DNA from: Zingiber officinale
Lineage: Eukaryota; Streptophyta; Magnoliopsida; Zingiberales; Zingiberaceae
Assembly: GCF_018446385.1 (NCBI RefSeq)
Contig: NC_055991.1
Coordinates: forward strand, 117,347,794 to 117,411,793
DNA: 64,000 nucleotides
Direction: 5' to 3'
In this document: positions 31,798-44,384 of the stretch, piece by piece
Numbering within the stretch: the stretch's first letter is position 1
How the letters are laid out: each line of letters starts with the position of its first letter
Notes under the pieces: model-generated
What the model was told of the DNA's origin: nothing
The model's database searches: none
Seen by the model: the letters and a program-made list of their open reading frames with translations, nothing else
Position numbers and translations under genes: made by a program

Positions 31798-33796
31798 ATT
31801 CGTATCAGAGCAGTCACTCCTAAAGGACAGTGTGCACATGTCATCTCGTCAGGAACTCGGCTACTTCTGCCTTCAAGTCTGTAAAAATTAAATTTATAGT
31901 CATAAATGTAGCTATGTTTATGTACATACTTGAGATAATGGAGTAGATTAAAGTTATATGGATGCAATTATAGTAAGAGGACTAGTGTATTAAGATTAAA
32001 GTTATATACAAATTAGTTTAAAATTATATACAAACTATTTTTAGGATATACTGAGTTAGGCAAGTATTTTCCCCTATGTTTGTACAAGATCCATGAGGTA
32101 TGGGCTAGGTATTTAGGTAAGGTTGATTTGCTCGTCAAAGATGTGCGTTTACTGGCCGGGCCTTGATTTGAGCTCTTCGTGAACGGTTTTGGGGCTTTTG
32201 GTTGAATTTGATGTTGCTTAGGTTTTATTCCATTTCTTCCCAAAAGTTTGAGATTTTGGATCAGGATCATGAAGGATTCGGCTAGGCTGGTTGGAGTTTT
32301 GTTCCCAAAAAGCTTGGATAGTTTGTTGAGGTTTATGCTTTGATTGCTAATTTTCTTGCTGCTTCCTATTTACTTCTAAAACATTGGACGGATTTGAATG
32401 TTATGGATTTTCCTTCGAGATTGTTTTTTTTCTTGAGTAGCTGTGGATTTCAATTTCATGGTCCTTCATAGTGTCCTCAATTTCCAGGATAAGTTTGTGT
32501 ATGAATGGAAGTCAATTTGAGAGGGTTCATGGGTTTTGAGTTGGCTCTGAATTGGTGGACTGATCTAATGTGTGCAGGGTGAATCCAATATGTTTTATTT
32601 TGGCTCTCGGTGATGGTTTTGGACATGTTATCTTGGGACGATTAGTATGGAATTGAGCTGTCCTGGTGATGTGCTGGTTTTCTTATGCTAGCGTTGAATT
32701 CTCTTTTATCAGATTCAGTGTTGTTGCTTTGAGTTTTCTTTTGCCAGTTTTATGTGTTCACTCTTTGGTAGTAGGGATGTTGGGACAGAACTGAAGAAAA
32801 TGGGGAATTACATATGTTAGTAAATTTCTAGGATAATTAATGTTGATGCATTGTTTTAGGTTGAAGTTAGATATGATTTGTAAATTGAGGGTTTAGATAG
32901 GATGTATGATATGGTTAAATTGACAGTTACGGACTTGTTGTTTGAAATTTGTACCGTTTCATTGGTTTGGTGTTGGATTTTCTCTTCTTGGCGGTACCAA
33001 GGATGAGTGAGCTTTCTTTTGATGGTGTGCCCATCGTCATGTTAGCTAAATTTACTTCATAATTAGCTGAATTTAGGTAGTTGTGATTCATTAATTCTAT
33101 GTTATTTAAATGTTATCGCATAGCTGAAGTTTAATGTAGTTGCTTCACTTAGTTGCTTAGAAGGTGTAGGATTATGGAATAATTAGAGCTATAGTCTTTA
33201 TTTCATTTAGCATGAGTCGATTGGGTATTTTGTTCTTGTGTGACTTATTTTGCTCATATGTCATCTGAGTTGATTTTTAGGTGGATTCTAGGGGTGAGTG
33301 GTCTTCAGTTTCCTTGCTGTTCAGTGATGTGCTACTAGTAGTTTTCTTGTGAACTTCATCGATGTTGTTCTTCTTTGAATCTGTACGGGGTCTTTGGATG
33401 TTATCTGCCAAATCCATTACAATAGTTTTTCATATACATGTAATTAGTTATAATTTCCTGATTGGGTAAAAAGATTGAATGAAGGAGAAGTGCTGATCGG
33501 AATCCTGAAAAAATTCAGGATTAATTCATAAGATTTGGGGCGTGTACTATTCTATTCCTACTCTATATACATATATTTACGTGTTCATTAACTATTAGAT
33601 TGGTGTAAATTATCTATAGATTCCTATACAAGATTAAATTAAAATTTCGGAAGCTGGTTCGTGGAGGACAGGGTAAGAATTTCTGTTATACCAGTTTGTT
33701 CGAAAGGAACATGAGATTCATATGTAATTATCTTGTTAGGTTTGTGTTCTAGTTGCTTAGTACCTAGAGGGTAGTAGTGCTAACTTGTTTCTCTAG
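31798..33796 (+). other. Element D internal region, first part
   Basis: About 2 kb of T/G-rich sequence with no frame longer than about 90 codons and no gag or pol motif. Confidence 0.7.
31800..31812 (+). other. Decayed primer-binding site of element D
   Basis: TCGTATCAGAGCA differs from the initiator-Met PBS at one base (second G to C). It follows the LTR end by two bases. Confidence 0.6.
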
Positions 33797-33960
33797 TTGC
33801 TTGTAACAACCTAAATTTTTTTATTTCGAGTCCCAAAAGTAATTTAAAAATATTTAAAAATGCTATAGAAATATTCTAGGGATTTTTAGAGTATTTTTAT
33901 GTAATTTTTGGAGGTCGTTTGATATTTTTACTAAACGAAAGAAGTTTTGACAAAAAATGT

Positions 33961-34040
33961 CCAACCGAGATTCGAACTCGAGACCTCCGGCCGAACCAAT
34001 GTCTTAAGCGAATCCGACTAACCAAGTGTGCAAGCGGTCA
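33961..34040 (-). other. tRNA-like block 1 in solo LTR E, antisense
   Basis: The minus strand reads ACTTGGTTAGTCGG (A-box-like) and, about 35 bp further, GAGTTCGAATCTC (B-box-like). Confidence 0.55.
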
Positions 34041-34110
34041 TTACTGATCAGATAAAGGATGAATAATATTTAAGCAGTAGTTAAGAAATCGAAAATAAAT
34101 TGGAATAAAA

Positions 34111-34188
34111 GTCTCGGCTGAGGATTCGAACTCGCGACCAGGGGTTCGACGGAAACGCAACTAACCAAGTGCTCAAGTGGTTGTTGCG
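34111..34188 (-). other. tRNA-like block 2 in solo LTR E, antisense
   Basis: The minus strand reads CACTTGGTTAGTTGCG, then GCGAGTTCGAATCCTC. Same order as block 1, with diverged sequence between. Confidence 0.55.
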
Positions 34189-36892
34189 TGAAAAGATAGG
34201 AAACGAAATATATTTAAGTTATAGTGGAGAACAGAAATAGAACCTAGGCATTAAAGGATGAGTTAATAGCATTTGAGATTTTATTTTACCCGAACCCTAA
34301 TCTCTCTTCCTCTCCTCTTTCTCGCAACGGCGCCAACTCTTCTCGGGCGAAGCCGCAGCAGGACCTAGGGCATGCCTCCGGCGACTGGCAAGGGTGTTCT
34401 CCGAGAGATCCCTTCATGCGGTGGTGATTCCCTCGTCGAGGAAGGTCTGTGGGCGCAAGGGAGGTTGAAGATCCGAGCTAACTGAAACCCTAGAGCTTTT
34501 CTTTCGGTTGTAAGTCCAAGAAAGCATTGTAAGTATTACTCACCTGTGGTAGGAGTTGCTCCGAACGTTCGGTTTTCATTTCCTTGCTTTCGGATTTTGT
34601 TGTGCCGAATTTATTGTGCTAGGGATTTAGGTCCCTCTTGGTTAAGATCAAGTTGTATAGGGCTTATTTTACCAAGGTTGTTTCGGATTTTAGTTGTAGG
34701 GAAATTATGATGTTTAGGACTCTTGTTTTTGGAAGTCCTAGTAGCATGCTCTTAGAACGTACAGATGAATTTTGGTGTTAACTTCTATTCTGGATTCCTA
34801 TTCCAGTAGCATGCTGTGTGGGAGTTGTAAATTCCAGCTTTTATAGTGATAGTTTGATCATTGTTTTGAAGGGTTTTCATTTGAATGTTGCGCTACATTT
34901 GTTTCCATGCTTCTAAGTTGTTTTCCTATGAGAGATGGAGGACCATTTGATGCTCAATCTAGATTGTAGAACTTGCGAATTTCAGATTTATAGGAGTAGT
35001 TAAAATTCAGTTTTTTTAGAAGTTATACATTTGGATGTGGCACTATATTTTGTTCCATGCTTCTAAATTGGTTTCCCTTAGAAGGTAGAAGACCTTTTCT
35101 ATGCTCAATTCAACTTATACAACTTATAAGTTTTAGATTTATAGTAGTTTAATCAACAACCTATATGTAGCATTCTAATTTTAGTTTCCCTTGCCCACCT
35201 TAGGCGCATGAGCAGATTTTTATGAAGTTTATTGTACAGATTTCATGTGCAGATTTTCTGTTTTATTTCCTTGTTGTCGTGGCACCCAACAATGAGAATA
35301 ATACATGTTTTAATTCCTTACAGTAGGAGTTTTTCTTACAGTAGACATTACTATGTGATCAGCTTTCATGTTTCTATTTCCTTGCTATAGATTCCAGCAT
35401 GAGCAGTATCGATTATAGATCTCTAGATTTCCTTGTTATTAGATTTTGATAAGTATGACATGCAGATTTTTATAGGTATTGTAGTTAGAATGAGTTTAGC
35501 ATTTTTCTTACTACTCAAAAAGGCAAGAACAACCTTTATTTAAAGTATGTAGTGTTAGCTTCTTGGTTTTCTTGACCATGAGGTTTTAAGTGTTGTACCA
35601 TGTTATTTTAGGCACTTCAGTTTAGTATGGCATGCAGATTTCTTATAGCTTAAATGTAGATTTTTATAAGTGTAGTATGCTGATTTGTTTTCCTTTTTGC
35701 TTTAAGATGTGCATGAACATATTATAGCATATACCAATATACATAGCATTTAGTTTAGACTTTCCTTGCTATAATGAGTAGCTATAAGTGAGAAAATACT
35801 AAGGTCTAGTTAGAAAAGATAACAAGTAATTTAAAGTAAGAGGCTAGTACCTGACTTCCGAGGTTGTCGTTAAACAAATCCAGATGATCAATTCCGAGGT
35901 CTTGGCCCTGGTAAGACCGAGGTCTTTACCCTCATAGGACTGGAGGCTCGCTACATCAGTCTCTATTAGAGAGCGCGCATAAGATGGTACTAAGCCTGTG
36001 CCCAAGAAAGAGAAGAAGAAAGTTAAAAATTAATTTCAAGTGTAAAGCTTTAAGTAAAGGAAACAAGTATCACCTATGTTTAGAACTAACAAAGTTTAGC
36101 TCTTATAATTCTAAACATACAGTATTGGTTTTCATTTGCTTCCTTATGAGTTTATTGAGCATGATTAGCTTTATTTCCAGTATGCAGATTTATTCTTGTA
36201 TATCATGAGTATGCAGATTATTTTAGTGCTTTGCTATTAGATGAACATGTTTAACTTTTCTTTTTAGCATTTCAGTTTCAGCATTCTTTGCATCTAATGC
36301 ACTTTCGAGTTTTTGTGAGATAGTTTAGTACTTACTAAGCGTTTCGCTTATAGATTTATTTTTTTCCTCCTACCGCAGATAAAGGAAAAGCTAAAGTATA
36401 GAGAGGAAGGCGACAAGGAGGATGTGTGATGGATGTGTGTGATGCCAGGACTATGGAGAGATCTGGGAAGCTTTGAGTTTTCATGTTTAGTGGATAAGAA
36501 ATAGTTGAGTTGTACTTTATGGTTTATGTCATTTGAGATTATATTTTTATTCCTTGTTTTATTGAGTTTATTCGTGTCTTAGATTGCATGCTGTGATGAG
36601 TCTCTGTGTAATAAGTAGTTATTTTAGTGTTTGACACTTATTAAACTGCATGAGTGTTTGTTACATGTTCCAGCCGCCTGTGGCTGAAGTATATATTTAT
36701 GTATCTCAGATTATTGTCACTGATAGAGGGGAGATTCTGTCGAAATTTTTTGGTAGGAACTTCTCTGGGGTCGTGATAAATTAAGTGTTGTTAATAATAG
36801 CATAAGTAACACTAGTAAGTAGAGTAATAGATAAGTAATGATTGTCCTTGGAGAGTAGTAGTATAGATAAGAAGGGTGGTCGTTACATTGCT

Positions 36893-37784
36893 ATCATCAC
36901 AAATTGGACCACAGTAGTATAGGTGTATCTTTAGAGAGTAACCTGGATTTGTTTTGCATGTGTATAGGTTCATCGAATGTTTAAACTTTAGATCCTAGAG
37001 TAACTTAATGTGTAGTGTTATGGAATTTTAGTTGGGAATTTGGTGCTCGACTCACTTAGTTAAGGGGTGTTGGCTTTGAGGATTTTTGGATTCTGTGATG
37101 TTTATATGATCTATGGAGCAGGATGTTTATGTTTCTTAGTTTGTAAAAGCAATGCATGCCTTAACGAATTAGACTCATGATATGTTGATATGAACAACAT
37201 GTGGTAAGTGTTCCATTTTATATAGCAATGTGTTCTATCGGCTTCTATTAGGATTTAATTTCCAGATCTGAATCTTTGTGAAGAATGTTCATAAGTTCTA
37301 TTTCCTTTCTTTAGATATTGTCTTATACATGTTCGGATATGCATCACTACAAAATGTTAGGATGGAATCCGAGATCACCATATCATGATACCTTATAGTT
37401 AATATATTTGGCACATGCTTGGTTGAAGAGAATAGTTGTTATCCATGCTTAAATATAATTACCTCTACAAATTGTCATGTTTGAATTAAGCTATAATATA
37501 TGCAGCAGTACTAAATGATAGGATAGATGTTCATAAGGTGAAATTTGACAAACATGGCAAACTTATAGCATATTAGCCTCTACCATTAGCATGTTTAGAA
37601 ACTTATAGCGCAGATGCAAGGAGCTTGATTTGTGATCAATTTGCTAACCAGTTCTAAGCATATTCGGTGGATGTGGTAGGAGATAGAGCAGTTCTAGGCA
37701 TAGAAAATTAGGACACATATTGTGAATCTGGTGGTCAAGATTTGGGGCAGGATACATACGGCGCACAAAGTCACCAGAAGAGTT
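36893..37784 (+). other. Element D internal region, second part
   Basis: Non-coding. 37617-37770 resembles 14585-14710 plus 16544-16563. B2 is inserted at its right end. Confidence 0.7.
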
Positions 37785-37897
37785 ATGCCTGTAACACCCA
37801 TAGAGTACTTAGCAAGATTTTAGATATTTTTTTATCATGGATAAAAATAGGCCTTATGTGTAAATTGGCAAAAATAATAAAAATAGAACTAAAAATG

Positions 37898-37972
37898 AGA
37901 TGACCAAGGTTTGAACCTTGGATTTCTTACTAGATGCATGTATGTGTTAACCAATAGACCAAGAGAAGTTAT
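37898..37972 (-). other. tRNA-like block in B2 5' LTR, antisense
   Basis: The minus strand reads TCTATTGGTTAACACA, then CAAGGTTCAAACCTTGG. The same block is at 49456-49525 in the 3' LTR. Confidence 0.5.
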
Positions 37973-38043
37973 TGTTAGAGAGAGAAGTGACAATATAGTT
38001 AAGAGTAAGAAAAGAACTTCTTTCATTTAGAAGAAGAAGTTAG

Positions 38044-39200
38044 TGTTGGATCGTGAAACGTCGATAGAGGGGGGGGTGAATATCGATTCAAAAAAAAAAA
38101 AACAGCGTTAATAAGAGTTAAGCGCAGCCGAATAAAAACTTAGACAAATGAACACGGTGTTTTTACTTCGTTCGGAGCCTATGACGACTCCTACTCGAAT
38201 GTCCGTACTCCGTGAGTACTTTCGTTGGGCAATCACTATCAATTCGAATATTACAGAGTTAAGTACAAAAATTGACAGATAAAGAAAATACCGACAATAG
38301 AATTAAAACAAAACCAGCACTGAGTCGGAGAGCTTTTCGTGGCGTCGCAAGAGCATAGAACAGCAGATCTTGGATTCTAAGTTCATATCGAAGCTCTACC
38401 CTTGCCCCTTCTTTTATATGAAGCTCAGGGCGCCCCGGATCCCTTCCAGGCGCCCTGGTGAGACGTGGCAGGTCCAACCAGTGAGCTCCACGTGGCGACG
38501 CGCAATCGGGATAAAACTTGCCTCCCGGGCGCCCGGATCCCTTCCGGGCGCTCGGACCTCAGGGCGCCCGGATCCCTTCCGGGCGCTCGGACCTCAGGGC
38601 GCCCGGATCCCCTCCGGGCGCCCGGACCACCTTTCTCCAGAACAGGTCCTCCTGCAAGACAAGGTTAGTCCGAGACAAGTATAATAAATTTCCTGCAAAA
38701 CAAAGTGTTAGCACAGTTCATGAGTTTGACATGAAAAAGTATGACTTAGATTCCGTCTTTCCGAGACCGGAATCTAGTCACGATCTCGACTTAGATATCC
38801 GAAATGGATCTAAGCCGGATCGACGCCTAATGTTCCCTTCCCGGGAACGCGTCCTCACAGCCACTCCCTTCCAGTGACTTACCTTTACTCACCTGCCAGA
38901 CGTCCGGTCAGCCCTTCGACCCGTCTGGACTTCTCGCCAGCTATCCGGTCAGCCCATCGACCTATCTGGACTTCTCGCCAAGCGTCCGGTCAGCCCGTCG
39001 ACCCGCTTGGACTTCTCGCCAGCTATCCGGTCAGCCCGTCGACTTAGCTGGGCTTCGTGCCAGACATCCGGTCAGCCCGTCGACCTGTCTGGGCTTCTCC
39101 TGCACACTCGATCAGAGTGTTAGACAACAACAGACTAACTTAACCTGATTTGTCATTCATCAAAACCTGGGTTAAATCGTTAGTGCTAACCGCACCAACA
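38044..39200 (-). repeat. Element G 3' LTR
   Basis: 1,157 bp. It carries the C-loop hairpin (TCGATA/TATCGA), TATA complement at 38411-38418, several GGGCGCCCGG palindromes (38430-38630) and five covarying hairpins (38896-39095). It has extra palindrome units relative to the 5' LTR. Confidence 0.93.
38896..39095 (-). repeat. Covarying hairpins (G 3' LTR)
   Basis: Five units about 40 bp apart with outer stems CCAGACG/CGTCTGG, CCAGCTA/TATCTGG (one mismatch), CCAAGCG/CGCTTGG, CCAGCTA/TAGCTGG and CCAGACA/TGTCTGG. The loop is nearly constant (TCCGGTCAGCCCGTCGACC) with its own GGTC/GACC inner stem. Also paired just upstream on plus: GATTCCG/CGGAATC and GTTCCC/GGGAAC. Confidence 0.85.
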
Positions 39201-41008
39201 ATCTCCCCCTTTTTGATGGAATGACAACCTGGTTAAGTTAGTGAAAACATATGCAAGAAAAAAACAAGTATTTAAAGGGTTTTTAAGTTAGTTTGTATTT
39301 TCAATTCTGGTTTAGCTAACTTAACCACCTACCCCCCCCCCCCCCCCCCCTTTGGCATTCATCAAAAATAAGCATGGATTAAGTAAGCATAGACTTCAAT
39401 AAAAAAAAATGTCAAGATAATCTGGGGGAGTTTAAACTTTTGAAAACTTGTTTAAAGCATTAGCTTTTAGATTTTAGAAAAATAGCTAAGTTTAGATAAA
39501 TAAAATCTCAAACACAAGTGTATAAGTTCTAAATTTCAAGATCAAATTTTAAATTTTCAAAACAAGTTTCAATTTTGAAATGCTTTTCAAATAAGTTTTC
39601 AAAAATTCCAAGACTGAGTTTGAAAAATTTATTTTTCAAAACTGATTGAAATTTTCAACATTAAGTTTGTAAAAGATTCAATTTTTAAAATTTCAAAATT
39701 AAGTAAAATGATTTTGAGAAGCTTAGTTTGTAAACTTAAGTTTTAAAAAATTTAATTTCCATAATTTTCAATAACAAAGCAATTTTTAAAACTAATTTTT
39801 GTAAAATTTAACTTTCAAATCAAATTGTCAAAATTAAGTAAAATCAAATTTTAAGAACTAGATTTTTAAATTCAATTTTCAAAACTAAGTTAAATCTAAT
39901 TTTCAATAAAAAGTAAAACCCAATTCTTAAAAACAACTTAGTTTTATAAGAGTTAGTTTTCAAAAATAGGTTTAAGAGATTTTTAAGAAAATATTTTCAA
40001 ACACAAATTTTAAAATATTTTAAATAAAGGGAAAATTTTAATTAATTCCTCCCCCTGAACCTACATAAAATTTTGAAAACATTGCTAAAAATATTCAAAG
40101 TAGATTTTTTTTTTAAAAAAAATTGAGGTAGAATTTTTTAGAGAGATTTTAAAGAGAAGATTAAAAAATAATACTTAAGGAGATAATTAACAAATAAACC
40201 TCCCCCTAAATTTGATCCTCCTTTAATTTATTAATTCTCCTTTAATTTATTAATTTTTCTAGGGGATCTAAAAAGAAAAAATTGAACCTCCCCCTGAATT
40301 GGTTACTCCCCTTAATTTAATATGTCCCCCTTAAGTTAAAACTAAGGTTTGATTGTGTTAAATTTCAAAGCCCTAACACATTTTTTTAATTTAGTAACAC
40401 TTATATTATTATCTCTGTATCCTTGGTATAACTGTTTATTTGAATTTGATTAATCAATTATTAATTAATTTTAGATTCAGGCGCTTAACTTTAGTTTAAA
40501 GTTAAATAAGATAAGATTTTATTAATTCAATAACAGTTAAGCATTATCAATAATTTATTGATTAGTTTTTACTTGATTTAATAATTTAATACTTAGTGAA
40601 ATAATTTAAATTTCATATTATTTGATTGAGTTGGTCAATGAAAGTGTTAGTTATAATTATTATAAAAATTTTAAATTTTTTAAAGGGATTTCTAAAACAG
40701 CATTTAAAAGAAATTTAAAATAATTTTTTTAAATATGTTTTATGTCAATTAACATATGTTTGATTCAGTTTTGATTTTAGCTTTAAATTAATATATGTGG
40801 TTAATTTAAGTTTAAGTTTAATTTTAAGTTTAAGTTAAAATTTTTATTTTAATTGTAATTTCAATATTAATTTTTAATTTAAGATTTAATTTCAATATTA
40901 AGATTTAATTTAAAAGACAAACAATATCTAATTTTTTTTTTAAAACGACCCCCCTTTGCTTGATTGGTGGTTGCACCAAATCAGAGCGGTACCTGCTCTG
41001 ATACCACT
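39201..41008 (-). other. Element G internal region
   Basis: AT-rich and non-coding. Includes a run of about 18 C at 39333-39350, and several CCTCCCCCT blocks (40045, 40197, 40287), which are polypurine tracts on the element strand. Confidence 0.85.
40994..41006 (-). other. Element G primer-binding site
   Basis: The minus strand reads TGGTATCAGAGCA, two bases from the 5' LTR. Confidence 0.92.
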
Positions 41009-42045
41009 TGTTGGATCGTGAAACGTCGATAGAGGGGGGGGGGGGGTGAATATCGATTAAAAAAAAAAACAGCGCTAATAAGAGTTAAGCGCAGCAGAAT
41101 AAAAACTTAGACAAATGAACACGGTGTTTTTACTTCGTTCGGAGCCTATGACGACTCCTACTCGAAGGCCCGTACTCCGTGAGTACTTTCGTTGGGCAAT
41201 CACTATCAATTCGAATATTACAGAGTTAAGTACAAGAATTGACAGATAAAGAAAATACCGACAATAGAATTAAAACAAAACCAGCACTGAGTCGGAGAGC
41301 TTTTCGTGGCGTCGCAAAAGCACAGAGCAGCAGATCTTGGATTCTAAGTTCATATCGAAGCTCTACCCTTGCCCCTTCTTTTATATGAAGCTCAGGGCAC
41401 CCCGGATCCCTTCCAGGCGCCCTGGTGAGACGTAGCAGGTCCAACCAGTGAGCTCCCGGGCGCCCGGACCACCTTTCTCCAGAACAGGTCCTTCTCCTAC
41501 AAGACAAGGTTAGTCCGAGGCAAGTATAATAAATTTCCTGCAAAACAAAGTGTTAGCACAGTTCATGAGTTTGACATAAAAAAGTATGACTTAGATTCCG
41601 TCTTTCCGAGACCGGAATCTAGTCACGATCTCGACTTAGATATCCGAAATGGATCTAAGCCGGATCGACGCCTAATGTTCCCTTCCCGGGAACGCGTCCT
41701 CACAGTCACTCCCTTCCAGTGACTTACCTTTACTCACCTGCCAGACGTCCGGTCAGCCTTTCGACCCGTCTGGACTTCTCGCCAGCTATCCGGTCAACCC
41801 ATCGACCTAGCTGGACTTCTCGCCAAGCGTCCGGTCAGCCCGTCGACCCGCTTGGACTTCTGGCCAGCTATCCGGTCAGCCCATCGACCTAGCTGGGCTT
41901 CGTGCCAGATATCCGGTCAGCCTGTCGACCTGTCTGGGCTTCTCCTGCACACTCGATCAGAGTGTTAGACAACAACAGAGTAACTTAACCTGATTTGTCA
42001 TTCATCAAAACCTGGGTTAAATCGTTAGTGCTAACCGCACCAACA
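41009..42045 (-). repeat. Element G 5' LTR
   Basis: 1,037 bp. Same parts as 38044-39200, with TATA complement at 41378-41385 but with most of the GGGCGCC palindromes missing. The C-loop has 13 G on plus versus 8 in the other LTR. Confidence 0.93.
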
Positions 42046-42659
42046 GTTAGAGTAGCCTTCTTCCTCTCAAAAGAAAAGAGGATTCTTGCTTCCTCTTTTC
42101 ATTAAGGAGAAGTAAAAGAAAGGAGAAGGAAAAGTGCATTTTCCCTTCCTCCTCTCATGATGAATAAAAGGAGAAATTAAAGAAGAAAATTCATTTTCTC
42201 CTCTTCCTCCTCCCTCCTTCCCTTCATTGTGACCAAGCCTCCTCCTCACCTCTCTTTGCCGAAACCCAAAAAACAAAGGAGGACTCCTCTCTAGGAAGGC
42301 TCCACAAGCAAGATTTTTTCCTTAAGTAAATCAAACAAGGAAGTAAGTATTCCCTCACATGTGGTACAAGTCGCTTACGATATTTTCGAAAAGTTAGAAC
42401 ACTTAAAAAGATAAAAAGGCGAAGAAACCATGCTCATGGATCTTATTATGCTATGATATGAACTTAGTTAAAAATTTATGTTGGATATTGTTTAAGCTTG
42501 ATCTTCTTCTTGATATGTTTCGGCCATGAATATTCTAGGGCTTTAAGAAGCTTAAAACTTAATTTAACATGCTCCTAGACTTCTTTATGTTATGATATGA
42601 ACTTGGCTAAGTTTTCATGCTTGTATGTAGCCTAGAAGTTTATTTTCCTTCCCATGTAG

Positions 42660-44384
42660 TTTCGGCAATGATGGAGTTTTAGGATTCATGAAGCTCAAAA
42701 CCTAATTTAGCATGCTCATAGACTTCTTTATGATATGTTATGAAATTAGCTAGGTATTCATGTTTATATGTTGCTTAGAAGTTTATTTCTTGTTTTATGA
42801 AGTTTCGGCCATGAGAAGTTTTAGGATTTCATGAAGCTCAAAAACATAATTTAGTATTCCCATAGACTTCTTTATGATATGTTATGAAATTAGCTAGGTA
42901 TTCATGTTTATATGTTGATTAGAAGTTTATTTCTTGTTTTATGAAGTTTCGGCCATGATGGAGTTTTAGGATTTCATAAAGCTCAAAACCTAATTTAGCA
43001 TGCTCATAGACTTCTTTATGATATGTTATGAAATTAGCTAGGTATTCATGTTTATATGTTGCTTAGAAGTTTATTTCTTGTTTTATGAAGTTTCGGCCAT
43101 GATGGAGTTTTAGGGTTTCATAAAGCTCAAAACCTAATTTAGCATGCTCATAGACTTATTTATGATATGTTATGAAATTAGCTAGGTATTCATGTTCATA
43201 TGTTGCTTAGAAGTTTATTTCTTGTTTTATGATGTTTCGGCCATGATGGAGTTTTAGGGTTTCATAAAGCTCAAAACCTAATTTAGCATGCTCATAGACT
43301 TCTTTATGATATGTTAAGAAATTAGCTAGGTATTCATGTTTATATGTTGCTTAGAAGTTTATTTCTTGTTTTATGAAGTTTCGGCCATGATGGAGTTTTA
43401 GGGTTTCATAAAGCTCAAAACCTAATTTAGCATGCTCATAGACTTCTTTATGATATGTTATGAAATTAGCTAGGTATTCATGTTCATATGTTGCTTAGAA
43501 GTTTATTTCTTGTTTTATGATGTTTCGGCCATGATGGAGTTTTAGGGTTTCATAAAGCTCAAAACCAAATTTAGCATTCTCATAGGCTTCTTTATGATAT
43601 GTTATGAAATTAGCTAGGTATTCATGTTTATATGTTGCTTAGAAGTTTATTTCTTGTTTTATGAAGTTTCGGCCATGATGGAGTTTTAGGGTTTCATAAA
43701 GCTCAAAACCTAAATTAGCATGCTCATAGACTTCTTTATGATATGTTATGAAATTAGCTAGGTATTCATATTTATATGTTGCTTAGAAGTTTATTTCTTG
43801 TTTTATGAAGTTTCGGCCTTGATGAAGTTTTAGGGTTTCATAAAGCTCAAAACCTAATTTAGCATGCTCATAGACTTCTTTATGATATGTTATGAAATTA
43901 GCTAGGTATTCATGTTCATATGTTGCTTAGAAGTTTATTTCTTGTTTTATGATGTTTCGGCCATGATGGAGTTTTAGGGTTTCATAAAGCTCAAAACCTA
44001 ATTTAGCATGCTCATAGACTTCTTTATGATATGTTATGAAATTAGCTAGGTATTTATGTTTATATGTTGCTTAGAAGTTTATTTCTTGTTTTATGAAGTT
44101 TCGGCCATGATGGAGTTTTAGGGTTTCATAAAGCTCAAAACCTAATTTAGTATGCTCATAGACTTCTTTATGATATGTTATGAAATTGGCTAGGTATTCA
44201 TGTTGTATGTTGCTTAGAAGTTATTTCCCTTTTTATGAACTTTCGGCCATGACTATAATCTAGGGTTCAAGAAAGTTTAAACTTAAACTTAGCAAGCTCA
44301 TGGATTTCCCTTATGATATGATATAAAGGTAGCTTGGTATTTTTATGCTTATGTAGAACTTAGTTTCATGCTCTTAAAGGTTCG
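42660..44384 (+). repeat. 144-bp tandem array (B2 5' LTR)
   Basis: TTTCGGCC recurs at 42803, 42947, 43091, 43235, 43379, 43523, 43667, 43811, 43955 and 44099, exactly 144 bp apart, with diverged units at both edges (42660, 44241). Units carry GGAGTTTTAGGGTTTCATAA. Non-coding. Confidence 0.95.

Larger units (their letters stand above)
33802..36887 (+). mobile_element. Solo LTR E (Ty3-type)
   Basis: 3,086 bp from TGTAACAACC to GGTCGTTACA, with TSD TTGCT at 33797-33801 and 36888-36892. The end motifs parallel those of B1 and B2 (TGTAACACCC…GCGTTACA), which sets the orientation as plus. It contains two tRNA-like blocks near its 5' end and a leader-like GC-rich segment (34290-34500). No coding region. 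Confidence 0.9.
38044..42045 (-). mobile_element. Non-coding LTR element G inside the B2 LTR
   Basis: 4,002 bp with TSD GTTAG at 38039-38043 and 42046-42050. On the minus strand: 5' LTR 41009-42045, PBS 40994-41006, internal 39201-41008, PPT 39201-39218, 3' LTR 38044-39200. The internal 1.8 kb has no open frame. LTR ends, promoter core, hairpins and the GGTGCAACCACC just after the PBS resemble element C, so it looks like a non-coding relative of C. Confidence 0.95.

Noticed and set aside
33961-34188. Functional tRNA genes
   Set aside because: A-box and B-box-like motifs are present but I cannot form acceptor and anticodon stems of a real tRNA.
38370-38877. Overlapping Pro/Arg/Gly-rich frames
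   Set aside because: They translate the GGGCGCCCGG palindromes of the G LTR in several frames; the same happens at 54384-54912, 58079-58288 and 61523-61810.
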